Source of the DNA: Desulfomonilaceae bacterium
GTDB taxonomy: Bacteria; Desulfobacterota; Desulfomonilia; Desulfomonilales; Desulfomonilaceae
DNA length: 64,000 bases
Assembly: GCA_041662605.1 (NCBI GenBank)
Contig: JBAZSD010000023.1
Span: forward strand, 7,037 to 71,036
Direction: 5' to 3'
Shown here: positions 35,704 through 44,405 of the stretch, piece after piece
Layout: every line of letters begins with the position of its first letter
Position numbering within the stretch: position 1 is the first letter of the stretch
Notes under the pieces: generated by a model
What the model saw: only the letters and a program-made list of their open reading frames with translations
Told to the model about the DNA's origin: nothing
The model's database searches: none
Position numbers and translations under genes: made by a program

Positions 35704-36581
35704 TTGATTGCCAGCGGATTGCCGATTATTTCGGTGTGGTTTATGAGGGAGATTCTGACGCGCAAACTGAAAAGATGGTTAAGGATCATTTAGAATCCTG
35801 CCCGGCGTGTCGGGAAGATTTCAAGTGGTACGGAGTTACCGTTCAAGCGCTCGCCAACCTTGAACAGGTTGCGCCTCCAAATGATTTTTTGAGGCGTGTT
35901 AATGAAAGAATTGACCAAAACCCCTCACCTTTCCAATCGATACTATCCCAAATCAAAAATCTGCTAAATTCCATCCCGACAGCGCCTGTTCCAGTTGGAG
36001 CCGCGTCACTAGCGTTTGTTACCGTTCTATGTTTTTTCGTCTATAATTATGCGACCCCGGAAGTCGCCCAGCTAGGGAAAACGGCGTTTGAAGCTAAAAG
36101 TCCTGCCCAAACAGCTCCTGTAGAAGTGGTTTCATTGCCGGCCCAGCCTCAAGTAGTAGCTTCCGCTCCTTTCGCTCCTCAGGCCGCGCCGTTTTCGCGC
36201 GCGTATGTGCCTTATGATGGAACTGGGCGCCTACGTTCCTCCTCAGTGGCGTGGCGTTTTCCAACAGTCGCTGATCAGATAGGAGCAGACAACCTGACAG
36301 TAGAAAGTCCTCAAATCGACCTAGCCCTCAAAACCCTCAAAGATATCCTACCCGGCATTCAAGGCAAACTAATCGACGAACAATTCAAAGGCCCCCTTGG
36401 GGAAACATTGGTGGGAGTGATCATTCCTTCAAACAGGTATGGTGATCTTACCTCAGCCCTAGTGAACCATGGAGCGGTTGAAGTCGGAGCCAGATCTCTG
36501 GAATCGGATTCTCCGGCTCCCGCCAAAGTTGACAGCCGCAACGTTCGGCTTTACATTCGTTTCACTCAGGCGCCAAAATAG
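35700..36581 (+). CDS. Zinc-finger anti-sigma factor, membrane-anchored
   Basis: An N-terminal ZAS domain (HLESCPAC, the HxxxCxxC motif, preceded by an upstream CQRIADY) should hold the sigma factor. One membrane segment follows at ~103-122 (AASLAFVTVLCFFVY). The remaining ~170 residues are extracytoplasmic: an Ala/Pro-rich linker (~125-190) and a folded end (~200-290). The four-base overlap with the sigma gene shows coupling. The signal sensed by the outer domain is unknown. Release probably occurs by regulated proteolysis, as in related pairs (inference). Confidence 0.85.
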   Translation: MIDCQRIADYFGVVYEGDSDAQTEKMVKDHLESCPACREDFKWYGVTVQALANLEQVAPPNDFLRRVNERIDQNPSPFQSILSQIKNLLNSIPTAPVPVGAASLAFVTVLCFFVYNYATPEVAQLGKTAFEAKSPAQTAPVEVVSLPAQPQVVASAPFAPQAAPFSRAYVPYDGTGRLRSSSVAWRFPTVADQIGADNLTVESPQIDLALKTLKDILPGIQGKLIDEQFKGPLGETLVGVIIPSNRYGDLTSALVNHGAVEVGARSLESDSPAPAKVDSRNVRLYIRFTQAPK

Positions 36582-36618
36582 TTTGCTTGAACAATATTGT
36601 TGGGAGGGTGGCAGTTAA

Positions 36619-37692
36619 TTGAAACTTGGAATAATCGGTTTGCCGGGGGCCGGGAAGACCGTTCTGTTCAGGGCTCTCACCGGTGGCTTGACTCTCGGTG
36701 ACCAAAGAAATCGTCTGGAGCCCGCTCTGGGCGTCGTCAAAGTATCAGACCCCCGTCTGGACTTCCTGACTCAATATCATAAGCCTAAAAAAATCACGCC
36801 GGTTCATGTTGAATATCTTGATATTGCCGGAATAACCGGTGAGGGTAAAAAGGGAAGTTCGCTGGGGGACAAGTTTCTCACGGTTATTCGTCCCCTCGAC
36901 GCACTGGTAATATGTATTCGTTTTTTCGATTCAATGTCGGTTGGGAAACCCACGGCACTCAAGGATTACCGGTCCATAGAAGAGGAAATGATTTTATCGG
37001 ACTTGTCTATAGTTGAGAAGCGACTGGAGCGGGTTAACAAGGATCTTGGTAAGGGAAGGAAAGATCTGGCCGAAGAATTTGAACTTCTCTCACAGGCGAG
37101 GGATTTGCTCAACGAAGCCAAGCCGTTAAGACTGATGAAAGAGATTGAGAGCCACGATAAACTCCGTGGATTCGCTTTTCTTTCGGCTAAACCTCAACTT
37201 ATCCTGTTGAACACCGGTGAAAACAAGAGCCCTGAAGAGGCGCGAGCGGTTCTGGAAGAATTGAGTCAACATACAGGCGGGCATCCTAATGTCGGAGTTG
37301 ACTGGTTATATGCCGATATGGAGGCTGAATTAGCCGGAATGACTCCCGAAGAAGCCTCTGAATTTCTTGAGGACCTGTCTCTGGAAGAAGGCGCCAAAGA
37401 GAGAATCATTAAACGATCATTCGAACTCCTCAATCTTATCGTTTTTTTCACGGCGGGCGAACCGGAAGTGCGGGCCTGGAGTCTCGTAAAGGGAAGAACA
37501 GCGGTTAAGGCGGCCGGAAGTGTGCATTCCGACATGGAACGAGGTTTTATCCGAGCCGAGGTAGTCGCATATGATGATTTTAAGAGCGCCGGTTCCATGA
37601 CCGCCGCGCACAAGGCAGGAAAAGCCCGTCTGGAAGGACGTGATTACGTTGTCAAAGATGGTGACATAATGTTATTCCGATTCAATGTATAG
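36619..37692 (+). CDS. YchF/Obg-related P-loop GTPase with DUF933-like end
   Basis: The G1 loop GLPGAGKT opens the protein; the switch II/G3 segment is YLDIAGITG, and LLNTGENK may correspond to G4. A coiled-coil region (~115-190) lies between them. The C-terminal ~80 residues (VFFTAGEPEVRAWSLVKG, then HSDMERGFIRAEVV) match the TGS-like/DUF933 domain of YchF. At 357 residues it is similar to YchF in size. Such proteins bind ATP or GTP and associate with ribosomes. The start is TTG 36619, about eight bases after GGGAGGGTGG. Confidence 0.88.
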   Translation: MKLGIIGLPGAGKTVLFRALTGGLTLGDQRNRLEPALGVVKVSDPRLDFLTQYHKPKKITPVHVEYLDIAGITGEGKKGSSLGDKFLTVIRPLDALVICIRFFDSMSVGKPTALKDYRSIEEEMILSDLSIVEKRLERVNKDLGKGRKDLAEEFELLSQARDLLNEAKPLRLMKEIESHDKLRGFAFLSAKPQLILLNTGENKSPEEARAVLEELSQHTGGHPNVGVDWLYADMEAELAGMTPEEASEFLEDLSLEEGAKERIIKRSFELLNLIVFFTAGEPEVRAWSLVKGRTAVKAAGSVHSDMERGFIRAEVVAYDDFKSAGSMTAAHKAGKARLEGRDYVVKDGDIMLFRFNV

Positions 37693-37741
37693 ATGTGAAA
37701 GGCGCGTTCTAACAACCGATCGGTCGCAAGAGAAAATCAGT

Positions 37742-39031
37742 ATGGAAACAACAGTTGAATCCTTGGGCGAATGTAAGATCGAAACCCCGTTGAGCCACGT
37801 CGACTGGGTTGGAGACGCCGAAAGAGTTTTATACAATTTGTCGGCCGACGCAGTCGAAGAATCCTTCAGACAAGGAAAGCCGCCGACCGCCTTTTTGAAA
37901 GCCGGTCCACGGCAAAAGATTTATTTTGACCTGAGTAAGCTCAAATGCGCAATAGTTACTTGTGGCGGTCTCTGTCCGGGGTTGAACAATGTCATACGCT
38001 CCATAGTCCTCACGCTTTATCACACCTATGGGGTCAAGAACATCCTTGGTATAAGATATGGTTTTCAGGGCTTTATCCCAAAATATAGACACCCTATTCT
38101 TGAATTGACTCCAGACAGGGTTACTCAAATCAATGAACTGGGTGGCACTATTCTTTCATCATCTCGGGGTCATCAAAAGATAAGTGAAATTGTAGACGCC
38201 CTGGAGCGAATGAACGTGGGCTTGCTGTTTACAGTCGGAGGAGACGGCACATTCAGGGCAGCCGAAAGGATCTGCGAAGAAATAGCGGACAGAGGGGCGA
38301 AGATCGGTATTGTTGGGATACCAAAGACAATTGACAACGACATACTATACCTTTCTCGTTCCTTTGGTTTCAGCACCGCAGTAAGCTGCGCCTCCCAAAT
38401 AATCGGTTGTGCTCACGTTGAGGCCAATGGGGCGCCAAACGGCATCGGTCTGGTCAAGCTGATGGGGCGTCAATCAGGTTTCATTGCGGCCAGTGCGGCC
38501 CTCGATCGACGATACGCAAACTTTGTGCTTATTCCCGAATCGGATTTTGATCTGGATGGACCACATGGTTTTCTCGCCGTACTGGAAAAAAGAATTGCGG
38601 AAAAGAAACACTCGGTTATCGTTGTAGCCGAAGGAGCCGGACAAAAGTATTGTGGAGTCGATGGCTTTGACAATTCCGGCAACAAGGTTCTAGGTGATAT
38701 CGGTCTCTACCTCAGGGACAGGATCCAAATGTATTTTAAAGAAAAAGACATTGAAATAAACTTGAAGTATATCGATCCTGGCTACACTATCAGATCAGTG
38801 CCCGCCACGTCGGAGGATTCAGTGTTCTGCGGTTTTCTTGGCCAGAATGCGGTTCATGTGGGTTTGGCGGGAAAAACCAATGTTATGGTGGGGAGTTGGG
38901 CCGAGGAATTTGTTTGTGTCCCGTTAAAGATTGTGACCACGGGCCGCAAGCAGGTTGATCTCAAGGGGAAAATTTGGAACAGTGTTATCGAGGCGACCGG
39001 ACAGCCAAGTTTCAAAGATCCGAATAGTTGA
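37742..39031 (+). CDS. ATP-dependent 6-phosphofructokinase (long PfkA-family form)
   Basis: The protein phosphorylates fructose-6-phosphate. PFK-family blocks include VTCGGLCPGLNNVIR, the nucleotide motif GGDGTFRAA, GIPKTIDNDI and VKLMGRQSGF. The Gly of GGDG (rather than Asp) predicts use of ATP over pyrophosphate. At 429 residues, with an N-terminal extension of ~70, it belongs to the longer clade seen in spirochaetes, plants and deltaproteobacteria. The ATG at 37742 was preferred to one at 37685, which overlaps the upstream gene and adds a poorly conserved segment. It follows the YchF-like gene by 49 bp. Confidence 0.88.
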   Translation: METTVESLGECKIETPLSHVDWVGDAERVLYNLSADAVEESFRQGKPPTAFLKAGPRQKIYFDLSKLKCAIVTCGGLCPGLNNVIRSIVLTLYHTYGVKNILGIRYGFQGFIPKYRHPILELTPDRVTQINELGGTILSSSRGHQKISEIVDALERMNVGLLFTVGGDGTFRAAERICEEIADRGAKIGIVGIPKTIDNDILYLSRSFGFSTAVSCASQIIGCAHVEANGAPNGIGLVKLMGRQSGFIAASAALDRRYANFVLIPESDFDLDGPHGFLAVLEKRIAEKKHSVIVVAEGAGQKYCGVDGFDNSGNKVLGDIGLYLRDRIQMYFKEKDIEINLKYIDPGYTIRSVPATSEDSVFCGFLGQNAVHVGLAGKTNVMVGSWAEEFVCVPLKIVTTGRKQVDLKGKIWNSVIEATGQPSFKDPNS

Positions 39032-39297
39032 CAAAACTATGAAGATGTGGTTGAAGCGGCTTGAAGAAGCAACCCGAATGTTGGGTTGTGAAAAGACGCC
39101 CACAAGGTGTCATTTTGACAACTGAGACTGTATGTGGCTAAAATTAGGAATGTTTTTTTGACTTGTCATTTTTAGTTTAATCTGATACGGTAAATCTACC
39201 GCGCTAAGGATGTCAGATATATGAAACTTTTAAAATTCGGTAGTGTCGTTTAGGAATTGAAAGAACTTATAGTTAAATTATAATTTGGAGGTATACG

Positions 39298-39636
39298 ATG
39301 TCGAAGAAATCCGTATTATTGCTGGCGATATTGGCTCTAGTCATTACCGCGGTTGTACCGGAAAGTTCCGAGGCTCTGTTCGTAGCCACAGCGAAGAATT
39401 TTCGTGGCGCTCTTTATCAGGGCATTGGCCCCACTCCAGGTCACGCTACTGAGATGGCCGTGGTAAAATGTTCGCAAGATTCATTTGCTCCAAGAAGCTG
39501 CAGGGTTCTTTCAGTGCGGATGGAATGCCCACCGCCTGTTTGCGCTCCGCCTCGGAAGATGATCAGGAAGAGCCGCTATTCTTGCGCTCCTGCTCCAGCT
39601 CCGGTTTGCTCTCCCATGGTTCGGCCTTATCGCTGA
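39298..39636 (+). CDS. Secreted small Cys/Pro-rich protein
   Basis: A clear signal peptide (residues ~4-26, LLLAILALVITAVV) leads ~85 mature residues. The middle (ATAKNFRGALYQGIGPTPGHAT, with a Cys a few residues later) resembles small DUF4189-like modules. The C-terminal third is Cys- and Pro-rich (CPPPVCAPP, CAPAPAPVC), with six cysteines in all. It has a TTGGAGG ribosome site. A TTGACT / TCTGAT pair with 17-bp spacing at 39158-39186 is a possible promoter. Function is unknown. The composition resembles the CGPP-rich protein at 41410. Confidence 0.7.
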   Translation: MSKKSVLLLAILALVITAVVPESSEALFVATAKNFRGALYQGIGPTPGHATEMAVVKCSQDSFAPRSCRVLSVRMECPPPVCAPPRKMIRKSRYSCAPAPAPVCSPMVRPYR

Positions 39637-39650
39637 TAGAATTCGTCCGT

Positions 39651-39676
39651 CCTCCCGGTCGACCCAGACTGGGAGG
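39651..39676 (+). terminator. Hairpin after the small Cys/Pro-rich gene
   Basis: CCTCCC / GGGAGG with an inner GTC / GAC extension forms a stem 14 bp after the stop. The trailing ATTTCCTT is only weakly U-rich, so termination is plausible rather than certain. Confidence 0.5.
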
Positions 39677-39963
39677 ATTTCCTTCCAGGTCACGTCAGTC
39701 CTTCCCGAATTTTTCCTTGCAAACTCATCCCTTCCAACTGCCGATTGTTGAATTTGTTTTCAAACTTGACGGATAAATCTGGTCCAACACTGTCCTTTAC
39801 AGTCGGGGTCGTTTCGGATAGGATGCGCTGCACATCCGGGAACTAAAATTGTTAGTGACTCTTTATTGAGAAGACCCACGTGAGGTCCTCTCAGGGTTGA
39901 TTACCAACATATGAAAGAACATGAAAAACGCAAAAACGAAACTAGGCTGATGTCTCGTCTGGG
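39677..39963. other. Noncoding gap before the binding-protein gene
   Basis: Apart from a 26-codon ATG frame at ~39911 without a ribosome site, I see no gene, repeat or clear promoter in this stretch. Confidence 0.4.
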
Positions 39964-41238
39964 ATGTTTTTCAAGGCGTGGGGTTCACTAGAAGTGGGTA
40001 TATTTACAAGAAGGCAATTTATTGTATCAGGCGTCTTGACTTCAGCGCTGCTTTTGTCGAAATCACGGGCGTGGTCAGATAGCGCTGAAGACCGAATTAA
40101 GATCGGCTTTATTTACCCTGAATCAGGAGAATTGGAAATCGAGGCCAAGTCCCTAATGGTAGGGTTCGATCTTTTCTTCGGCGAAAAAGGGTCATGCCCT
40201 GTTGATATTTTTAGGAAACCCTTTGGGGGTAATTTTGATGAGTTGGAGAAGACCATCGATGAGTGGATCAGCGCCAAAAATGTCCGTTTTATAGCTTTAT
40301 TGGCCGATGTCGAGAACTCCGAAAAGATTATTCAAAAATGTTCAGGCGCAAAGGTCCTGCTGTTCATATCCAACCGTTCGGTGAAGCTGACAGCGGGGGA
40401 GTATTGCCAACCCAACGTGTTCAGAGTTTGCGCCAACAACTATGTCAGTTCTGAACCTCTGGCGCCCTGGGCAGTTCAGAACGCAGGCGCCACTGTTTTT
40501 ATAACAGGCGATGACGACCTCAATGGTAACGAGAAGTGCGATTTCTTCGCGTTTGGATTCGAAAGAGCCGGAGGCGCCTTTGCGGATAGGGCAATGTCGG
40601 ATGGTTCTTTAGCTTCGCTACAATCGATAATCTCTTCGATAAAAAACTCGAACGCTGATGTTGTATTTGCGGCTTTTAAGAATGAATCGGCGAAACTCTT
40701 TCTGAATACCGCGAGATCTAAAGATAGCGCGATAGGAAAGACTGTCATAGGTCCTGAAACCCTCACAAGCTTCCCCAAAAGAACAGATCCGAACGCTGTA
40801 AGCTTCCTTGGCGTTCCTACGCTGACAAATGTGCTCAATCAGGAATCGCTCAGGCAAAAAGTGACGTCGCTTTTCGGGGAAATGGAACTTTCCATTTCAC
40901 GCGCCGCAGAAGGATTCGATATCGCGAAAATCGTGGACAACTCGGTCCATGAAAATTTCTTGGCGCTCGAGGATTTTGACACTCTTCTTAAATTTGTCGC
41001 CGATTGTCAGATTCATGGGCTGAGAGGTGATTTCAGGTTTGACAAGAATCACGACGCCATAGTGGATTCGTGGGTAACAACTATAGAGCGGAAATCCGGA
41101 GAATTATTTCAGAATATTGTTGTCTCTCTGGGACCTACAGCTTCATTGGATTTTGGGTGTGGCAAGGTTGGATATCCCAACCGGCCTGACGCAGCGCCCC
41201 ACGACCCGGAAGCTGTTTGGGAGGAAAATGCTAATTAA
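39964..41238 (+). CDS. Lone ABC-type amino-acid substrate-binding protein (periplasmic-binding fold I)
   Basis: A twin-arginine-like signal (TRRQFIVSG followed by a hydrophobic stretch, ending SRAWS) precedes a type I binding protein related to the Leu/Ile/Val family: IKIGFIYPESGELEIEA, then a repeat of Rossmann-like beta-alpha units and KNSNADVVFAAF in the middle. There are no permease or ATPase genes beside it, so it may act as a sensor or with distant transporter genes. A GTG at 39994 would give a shorter and more typical Tat start. The ligand cannot be told. Confidence 0.7.
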   Translation: MFFKAWGSLEVGIFTRRQFIVSGVLTSALLLSKSRAWSDSAEDRIKIGFIYPESGELEIEAKSLMVGFDLFFGEKGSCPVDIFRKPFGGNFDELEKTIDEWISAKNVRFIALLADVENSEKIIQKCSGAKVLLFISNRSVKLTAGEYCQPNVFRVCANNYVSSEPLAPWAVQNAGATVFITGDDDLNGNEKCDFFAFGFERAGGAFADRAMSDGSLASLQSIISSIKNSNADVVFAAFKNESAKLFLNTARSKDSAIGKTVIGPETLTSFPKRTDPNAVSFLGVPTLTNVLNQESLRQKVTSLFGEMELSISRAAEGFDIAKIVDNSVHENFLALEDFDTLLKFVADCQIHGLRGDFRFDKNHDAIVDSWVTTIERKSGELFQNIVVSLGPTASLDFGCGKVGYPNRPDAAPHDPEAVWEENAN

Positions 41239-41290
41239 TGGCGTAGAGTTATAAATATTTATTAATTGATGTTCGTAATGATTTTCGGGG

Positions 41291-41320
41291 TTGACATCTG
41301 AGGATATTTTTTGATAGAGT
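41291..41320 (+). promoter_or_regulatory. Promoter of the CGPP-rich protein gene
   Basis: TTGACA (41291-41296) and TAGAGT (41315-41320) with an 18-bp spacer lie 90 bp before the start at 41410. Confidence 0.55.
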
Positions 41321-41409
41321 GCTTTGCAAGGAAATTATAAATTTGTTTTATCTGTCTCTCGGAGGGGTGTAAGGGAGTTTCCGGGGGATTTTTCGGAAGG
41401 AGTTGTTGC

Positions 41410-41958
41410 ATGAAAGCAAGAATGTTTGTCGGCGCTGTTGTTGCGGTTGCGGTTATGTTCGCGCTGACGCTGGGTCCGGTTTTTGCCGGCGGGCCGGTGT
41501 GCAAGGTGCCACCCATGTGTGGGCCTCCTATGTGTGGTCCCCAGCCTTATTGTGGGCCGCCCCCATGTCCACCCCCATGTGGGCCTCCTCCATGCGCCCC
41601 CCCGTGTGAGCCCAATCCTGTCGCGAAAATATTTTCAGGGGCATTTAGACTGGTTACCGGTGTGGTGGCTCTACCCTTCAAACTGGTTGACAAAGTCATT
41701 GACGCGTTCGATTGCAGTCCGAATCCCTGCTGCGGCCCGCCCAGACCTATGTGTGGCCCACCTCCGTGTCCTCCCCCTGTGTGTGGTCCGGTCAAATGTG
41801 GTCCGCCTCCGGCGGCATACGGCATGGCTCCGCCCATGAGACCAGTGGGCTATGGGGCTCCAAGGCGCATGTCTCCGATGAGCAAGAAAACCAATTCCGG
41901 TGTCCAGTCATCCATGATGGCGTCTCCGGGTGAGGGAGTGTTCGGAAACTACTGGTAG
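41410..41958 (+). CDS. Secreted Cys-Gly-Pro-Pro repeat protein
   Basis: A signal peptide (residues ~5-26, ending VFAGG) is followed by dense CGPP/CxPP repeats at ~30-62 (CGPPMCGP, CGPPPCPPPCG), a non-repeated amphipathic segment (~65-100, IFSGAFRLVTGVVALPFKLV) and a second CGPP block (~108-135). The end is Met/Ser-rich. About 20 cysteines suggest metal binding or extensive disulfide cross-linking at the cell surface. It has a GGAAGGAG site, its own promoter and a strong terminator. No function is known to me. Confidence 0.75.
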   Translation: MKARMFVGAVVAVAVMFALTLGPVFAGGPVCKVPPMCGPPMCGPQPYCGPPPCPPPCGPPPCAPPCEPNPVAKIFSGAFRLVTGVVALPFKLVDKVIDAFDCSPNPCCGPPRPMCGPPPCPPPVCGPVKCGPPPAAYGMAPPMRPVGYGAPRRMSPMSKKTNSGVQSSMMASPGEGVFGNYW

Positions 41959-41979
41959 AACGTTGTTTCCAGAAAAATA

Positions 41980-42009
41980 AAAAAAGGGACTCGTTGGAGT
42001 CCCTTTTTT
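41980..42009. terminator. Bidirectional rho-independent terminator
   Basis: AAAAAAGGGACTC / GAGTCCCTTTTTT encloses a four-base loop, with A- and T-runs on both sides. It lies between the converging CGPP-protein and J-domain genes and can serve both. Confidence 0.92.
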
Positions 42010-42032
42010 GTTGTGTATTATTATTCACTGCG

Positions 42033-42830
42033 TTAATCCCACCTTCTTATTCTGAAGATTCGATCTTTAGCCATATTCAGCTCTTTCATCCTGTCTTCGT
42101 TTGCTTTTTCTCCCTGCGCATCCGGATGATGTAGCCGCGCCAGTCGCTTCCATGCTTTAAGTGTCTGTTCACGATTTGAATTCGTGGGGATCTCCAACAT
42201 GGAGAAAAGACTTTTCAATGAATATTCAAAAGGATTTATGGAAGACGACCTGTGTCTAGCTTCAAACTCTGGAGGAATTCTAAAGTCCGAGAATTTCTCA
42301 CGTCGTCGTTTTTTCCATTTCAACGTAGCGTGAGCCGACGCGAAAATTTTTACCAATCGGTATCTGGAATGAAACTCGAAGTTAGTTAGAGGCGTAATTC
42401 TCTTTAGGGTTTCGAACAGTTCTTCAATCTGGACAATCCCCAGGCTCATTAGATTCATGGGATTTGGCTCTGTCGGACCCAACAAATAGGCCAGTCTTCT
42501 CATAAAAGCAATCATTTCCGGGCTTTCACATTCGGAGTGTTCATGACACCTGCCGTCAGCAAAGCCAGGCTCCTCAATGCACTGTGAATAGCCCCCACTG
42601 AGGGGCCCCAACCAGTTCACGCCGAGACATCGGGACCTGTCTAGTTCTACAGCCCATACTCCATGATCATCGCTCCATGGAAAAATCAAATCGGGAAATT
42701 CTCGTTGCAGGTTTCTCAGAATTCGGTTGAAACGATATTCCGTGAGGTCGAAAGTCTCCAGTAGAGTTCGTCTCAAGGTACCGGGTTTTTCACGAATGAA
42801 ATGCAAAATATTGAGATTGGCCGGTTTCAT
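42033..42830 (-). CDS. C-terminal J-domain protein with winged-helix-like N-terminus
   Basis: A J domain occupies the C-terminal ~60 residues (LFSMLEIPTNSN, then WKRLARLHHPDAQGE with the HPD motif that stimulates DnaK). The first ~75 residues (LHFIREKPGTLRRTLLETF; YRFNRILRNLQREF) resemble a winged helix. Between them is a Cys/His-rich stretch (CIEEPGFADGRCHEHSEC) that could bind metal. Placing J at the C-terminus is unusual compared with DnaJ and CbpA. The target is unknown; linking DnaK to a DNA-bound or regulatory factor is inference. Confidence 0.7.
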   Translation of the reverse strand: MKPANLNILHFIREKPGTLRRTLLETFDLTEYRFNRILRNLQREFPDLIFPWSDDHGVWAVELDRSRCLGVNWLGPLSGGYSQCIEEPGFADGRCHEHSECESPEMIAFMRRLAYLLGPTEPNPMNLMSLGIVQIEELFETLKRITPLTNFEFHSRYRLVKIFASAHATLKWKKRRREKFSDFRIPPEFEARHRSSSINPFEYSLKSLFSMLEIPTNSNREQTLKAWKRLARLHHPDAQGEKANEDRMKELNMAKDRIFRIRRWD

Positions 42831-42894
42831 GCGTCTTGGACCTTTAACTAAGAAAATAATACACCAGGGAGGCCCGCAAAAGACAGGTCAATAA

Positions 42895-42924
42895 AAGAAA
42901 AAAGCTCGACCGGTTAGTCGAGCT
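42895..42924 (-). terminator. Terminator of the outer-membrane-type gene
   Basis: AGCTCGAC / GTCGAGCT is a perfect 8-bp stem with a six-base loop (42903-42924). On the minus strand it is followed by TTTTTTCTTTTATT. It ends transcripts coming from the gene at 43045-44061. Confidence 0.85.
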
Positions 42925-43007
42925 GGGAGGGAAGGGGCCTGAGGACCCGGTCGAGCGTTAAGTAATTTCTTCCCTTAGGCCCTTTGAAAAATTCGTTTCA
43001 GTCGAGC
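42917..43007. repeat. Three GTCGAGC copies and an inverted GGCCT/AGGCC pair
   Basis: GTCGAGC occurs at 42917-42923, 42950-42956 and 43001-43007. The first terminator arm plus flank (AGCTCGACCGG) is inverted against CCGGTCGAGC. AAGGGGCCTGAGG (from ~42932) pairs imperfectly with CCTTAGGCCCTT (from ~42973). The result is a compact region with several alternative stems downstream of the outer-membrane-type gene. Confidence 0.5.
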
Positions 43008-43044
43008 GCCCTCCGCACTCGGCCTTACAATTCATTGCAAGAGA

Positions 43045-44061
43045 TCAGAAGACAAATCCCATCTCGACATAACCACCGTCCATACAAGTATCGATCATCT
43101 TGGCGTCGCTATATTTCTTCTTGTAGGTCAGATACCTGTAACCGCCTTTGAGGAACCCGGAACGACCATTGTTCATGGGTATGCTGTATTTCAAGCCAGT
43201 GCTCATGTCGGAACCGAACGCGTCATCACAGAATGCGATCCCTGCTTTACACTCCAGGGAAAGGACACTCGCAAGACGGGTGAACTTGAGCATTTTTTCA
43301 ACTTCAACGCCGGCCATGGCCATGTTCAAATCATTGTCAAATGTGAATCCGCCTGTGCCTGACATCGTCTGAAAAACGCTGACTCTTTCATTGAGTCTGA
43401 CGTAATCCGCAAAGATCCCGACTCTGGATGTGGGTGTCAATATGGGGTCATAGACAAGCCCTATCTGCTGATACAGTCTCTCCCATTTGGATCTAGCGCC
43501 TTGACCTTGATAATTCCATGTGCCGCCCCAACCGCCAGAGCCGTCACCACCACCGCCATTGATGGTTGTGGGCATTATGGAGTACTTAACGGACCAACGA
43601 GGTTGGAACCTGTATTTGGCGGTGAATGACCCTATTACGGTGTGATCCGGAATTCCTAAGGCGGTGTTAAAGTCGACTTCCGGCTGGCCATTCAAATAGT
43701 TATAGTTATAGCCGTAGTTGTTGTTCCAAAAGATGGCTTTGCCTTTTGTTCGAGCGAACATAGCCTGGGCTTCCAAATTCCATCCCCGAAGTTTCACCCC
43801 GGGTAAAACGGGCGGCAGTGTTTGAGCCGCCATGGTTTGAAGTCCCTGCTGGAATCCAAAGGGCGGTCTGCACTTTACTATTGGTTGCGGCTTGACCTTT
43901 GTTATCGCCTTAGCTTGAGGCGAGGTCGGAATGAGTAGATTTTCACGGGCGTCGTTTGTGGCGGCCGCCTGGAGGAAATTCCAGGCCATGGCGTGAGCCG
44001 TGAAGATCGCAGTGAACAAACATAGACATACCAGTACTATACGGGGTTTCCTAATCATCAT
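43045..44061 (-). CDS. Predicted outer-membrane beta-barrel protein
   Basis: A signal peptide (residues ~8-27, LVCLCLFTAIFTAHAMA) leads ~310 residues rich in Gly, Tyr and alternating hydrophobics, typical of beta-strands: SFTAKYRFQPRWSVKYSIM, GIFADYVRLNERVSVF and YKYS-like turns. The chain ends EMGFVF, with a terminal aromatic residue as recognised by the BAM machinery. A Gly/Trp-rich loop (GGGGDGSGGWGGTW) is notable. It has a strong GGGAGG site. No specific family is recognised; it may be a Lpg1974-like or general OmpA-barrel-like protein. Confidence 0.6.
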   Translation of the reverse strand: MMIRKPRIVLVCLCLFTAIFTAHAMAWNFLQAAATNDARENLLIPTSPQAKAITKVKPQPIVKCRPPFGFQQGLQTMAAQTLPPVLPGVKLRGWNLEAQAMFARTKGKAIFWNNNYGYNYNYLNGQPEVDFNTALGIPDHTVIGSFTAKYRFQPRWSVKYSIMPTTINGGGGDGSGGWGGTWNYQGQGARSKWERLYQQIGLVYDPILTPTSRVGIFADYVRLNERVSVFQTMSGTGGFTFDNDLNMAMAGVEVEKMLKFTRLASVLSLECKAGIAFCDDAFGSDMSTGLKYSIPMNNGRSGFLKGGYRYLTYKKKYSDAKMIDTCMDGGYVEMGFVF

Positions 44062-44405
44062 ACCCTCCCTCCCAGGAGAACGTTTTGTTAAGGGTGCACT
44101 TTACAGATAGGCTTAAGCTTGTCAACAAAAAAATAAACTCTTTTGAGGAGTTATTATAAAAAGCTAGAAATTATATGATGTATTGAAAATACCTAAGCTA
44201 GTGTAATACCTTATATAAATAGTCTATCTTATGGATTTAAAGGAATAAAATAAGACTAATAAAAAAATTAAACGAACGCGTCAAAATTAAAGCGCGTTAG
44301 ACCGTATAAACAAAAGCTGCGCGCTATATAATTTAAGATATTATATTATAAATTAGCTATAATAGACTGAAATAACTGAGATATAATGTAATATATGCCA
44401 ATGGG
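44062..44405. other. AT-rich intergenic island
   Basis: This 344-bp gap is far richer in A and T than its neighbours, with runs such as ATTATATTATAAATTA and many TATAAT-like words. No gene is apparent. AACGCG / CGCGTT around 44275-44300 forms a small inverted repeat. It separates two minus-strand genes and presumably holds the promoter of the outer-membrane-type gene. Confidence 0.6.

Noticed and set aside
41547..41837. Gly/His-rich minus-strand frame opposite the CGPP protein
   Set aside because: It is simply the reverse complement of the CGPP repeats; the plus-strand frame has the signal peptide, ribosome site and promoter.
42917..43007. CRISPR-like array from the GTCGAGC copies
   Set aside because: Only three 7-bp copies with unequal spacing; no cas genes.
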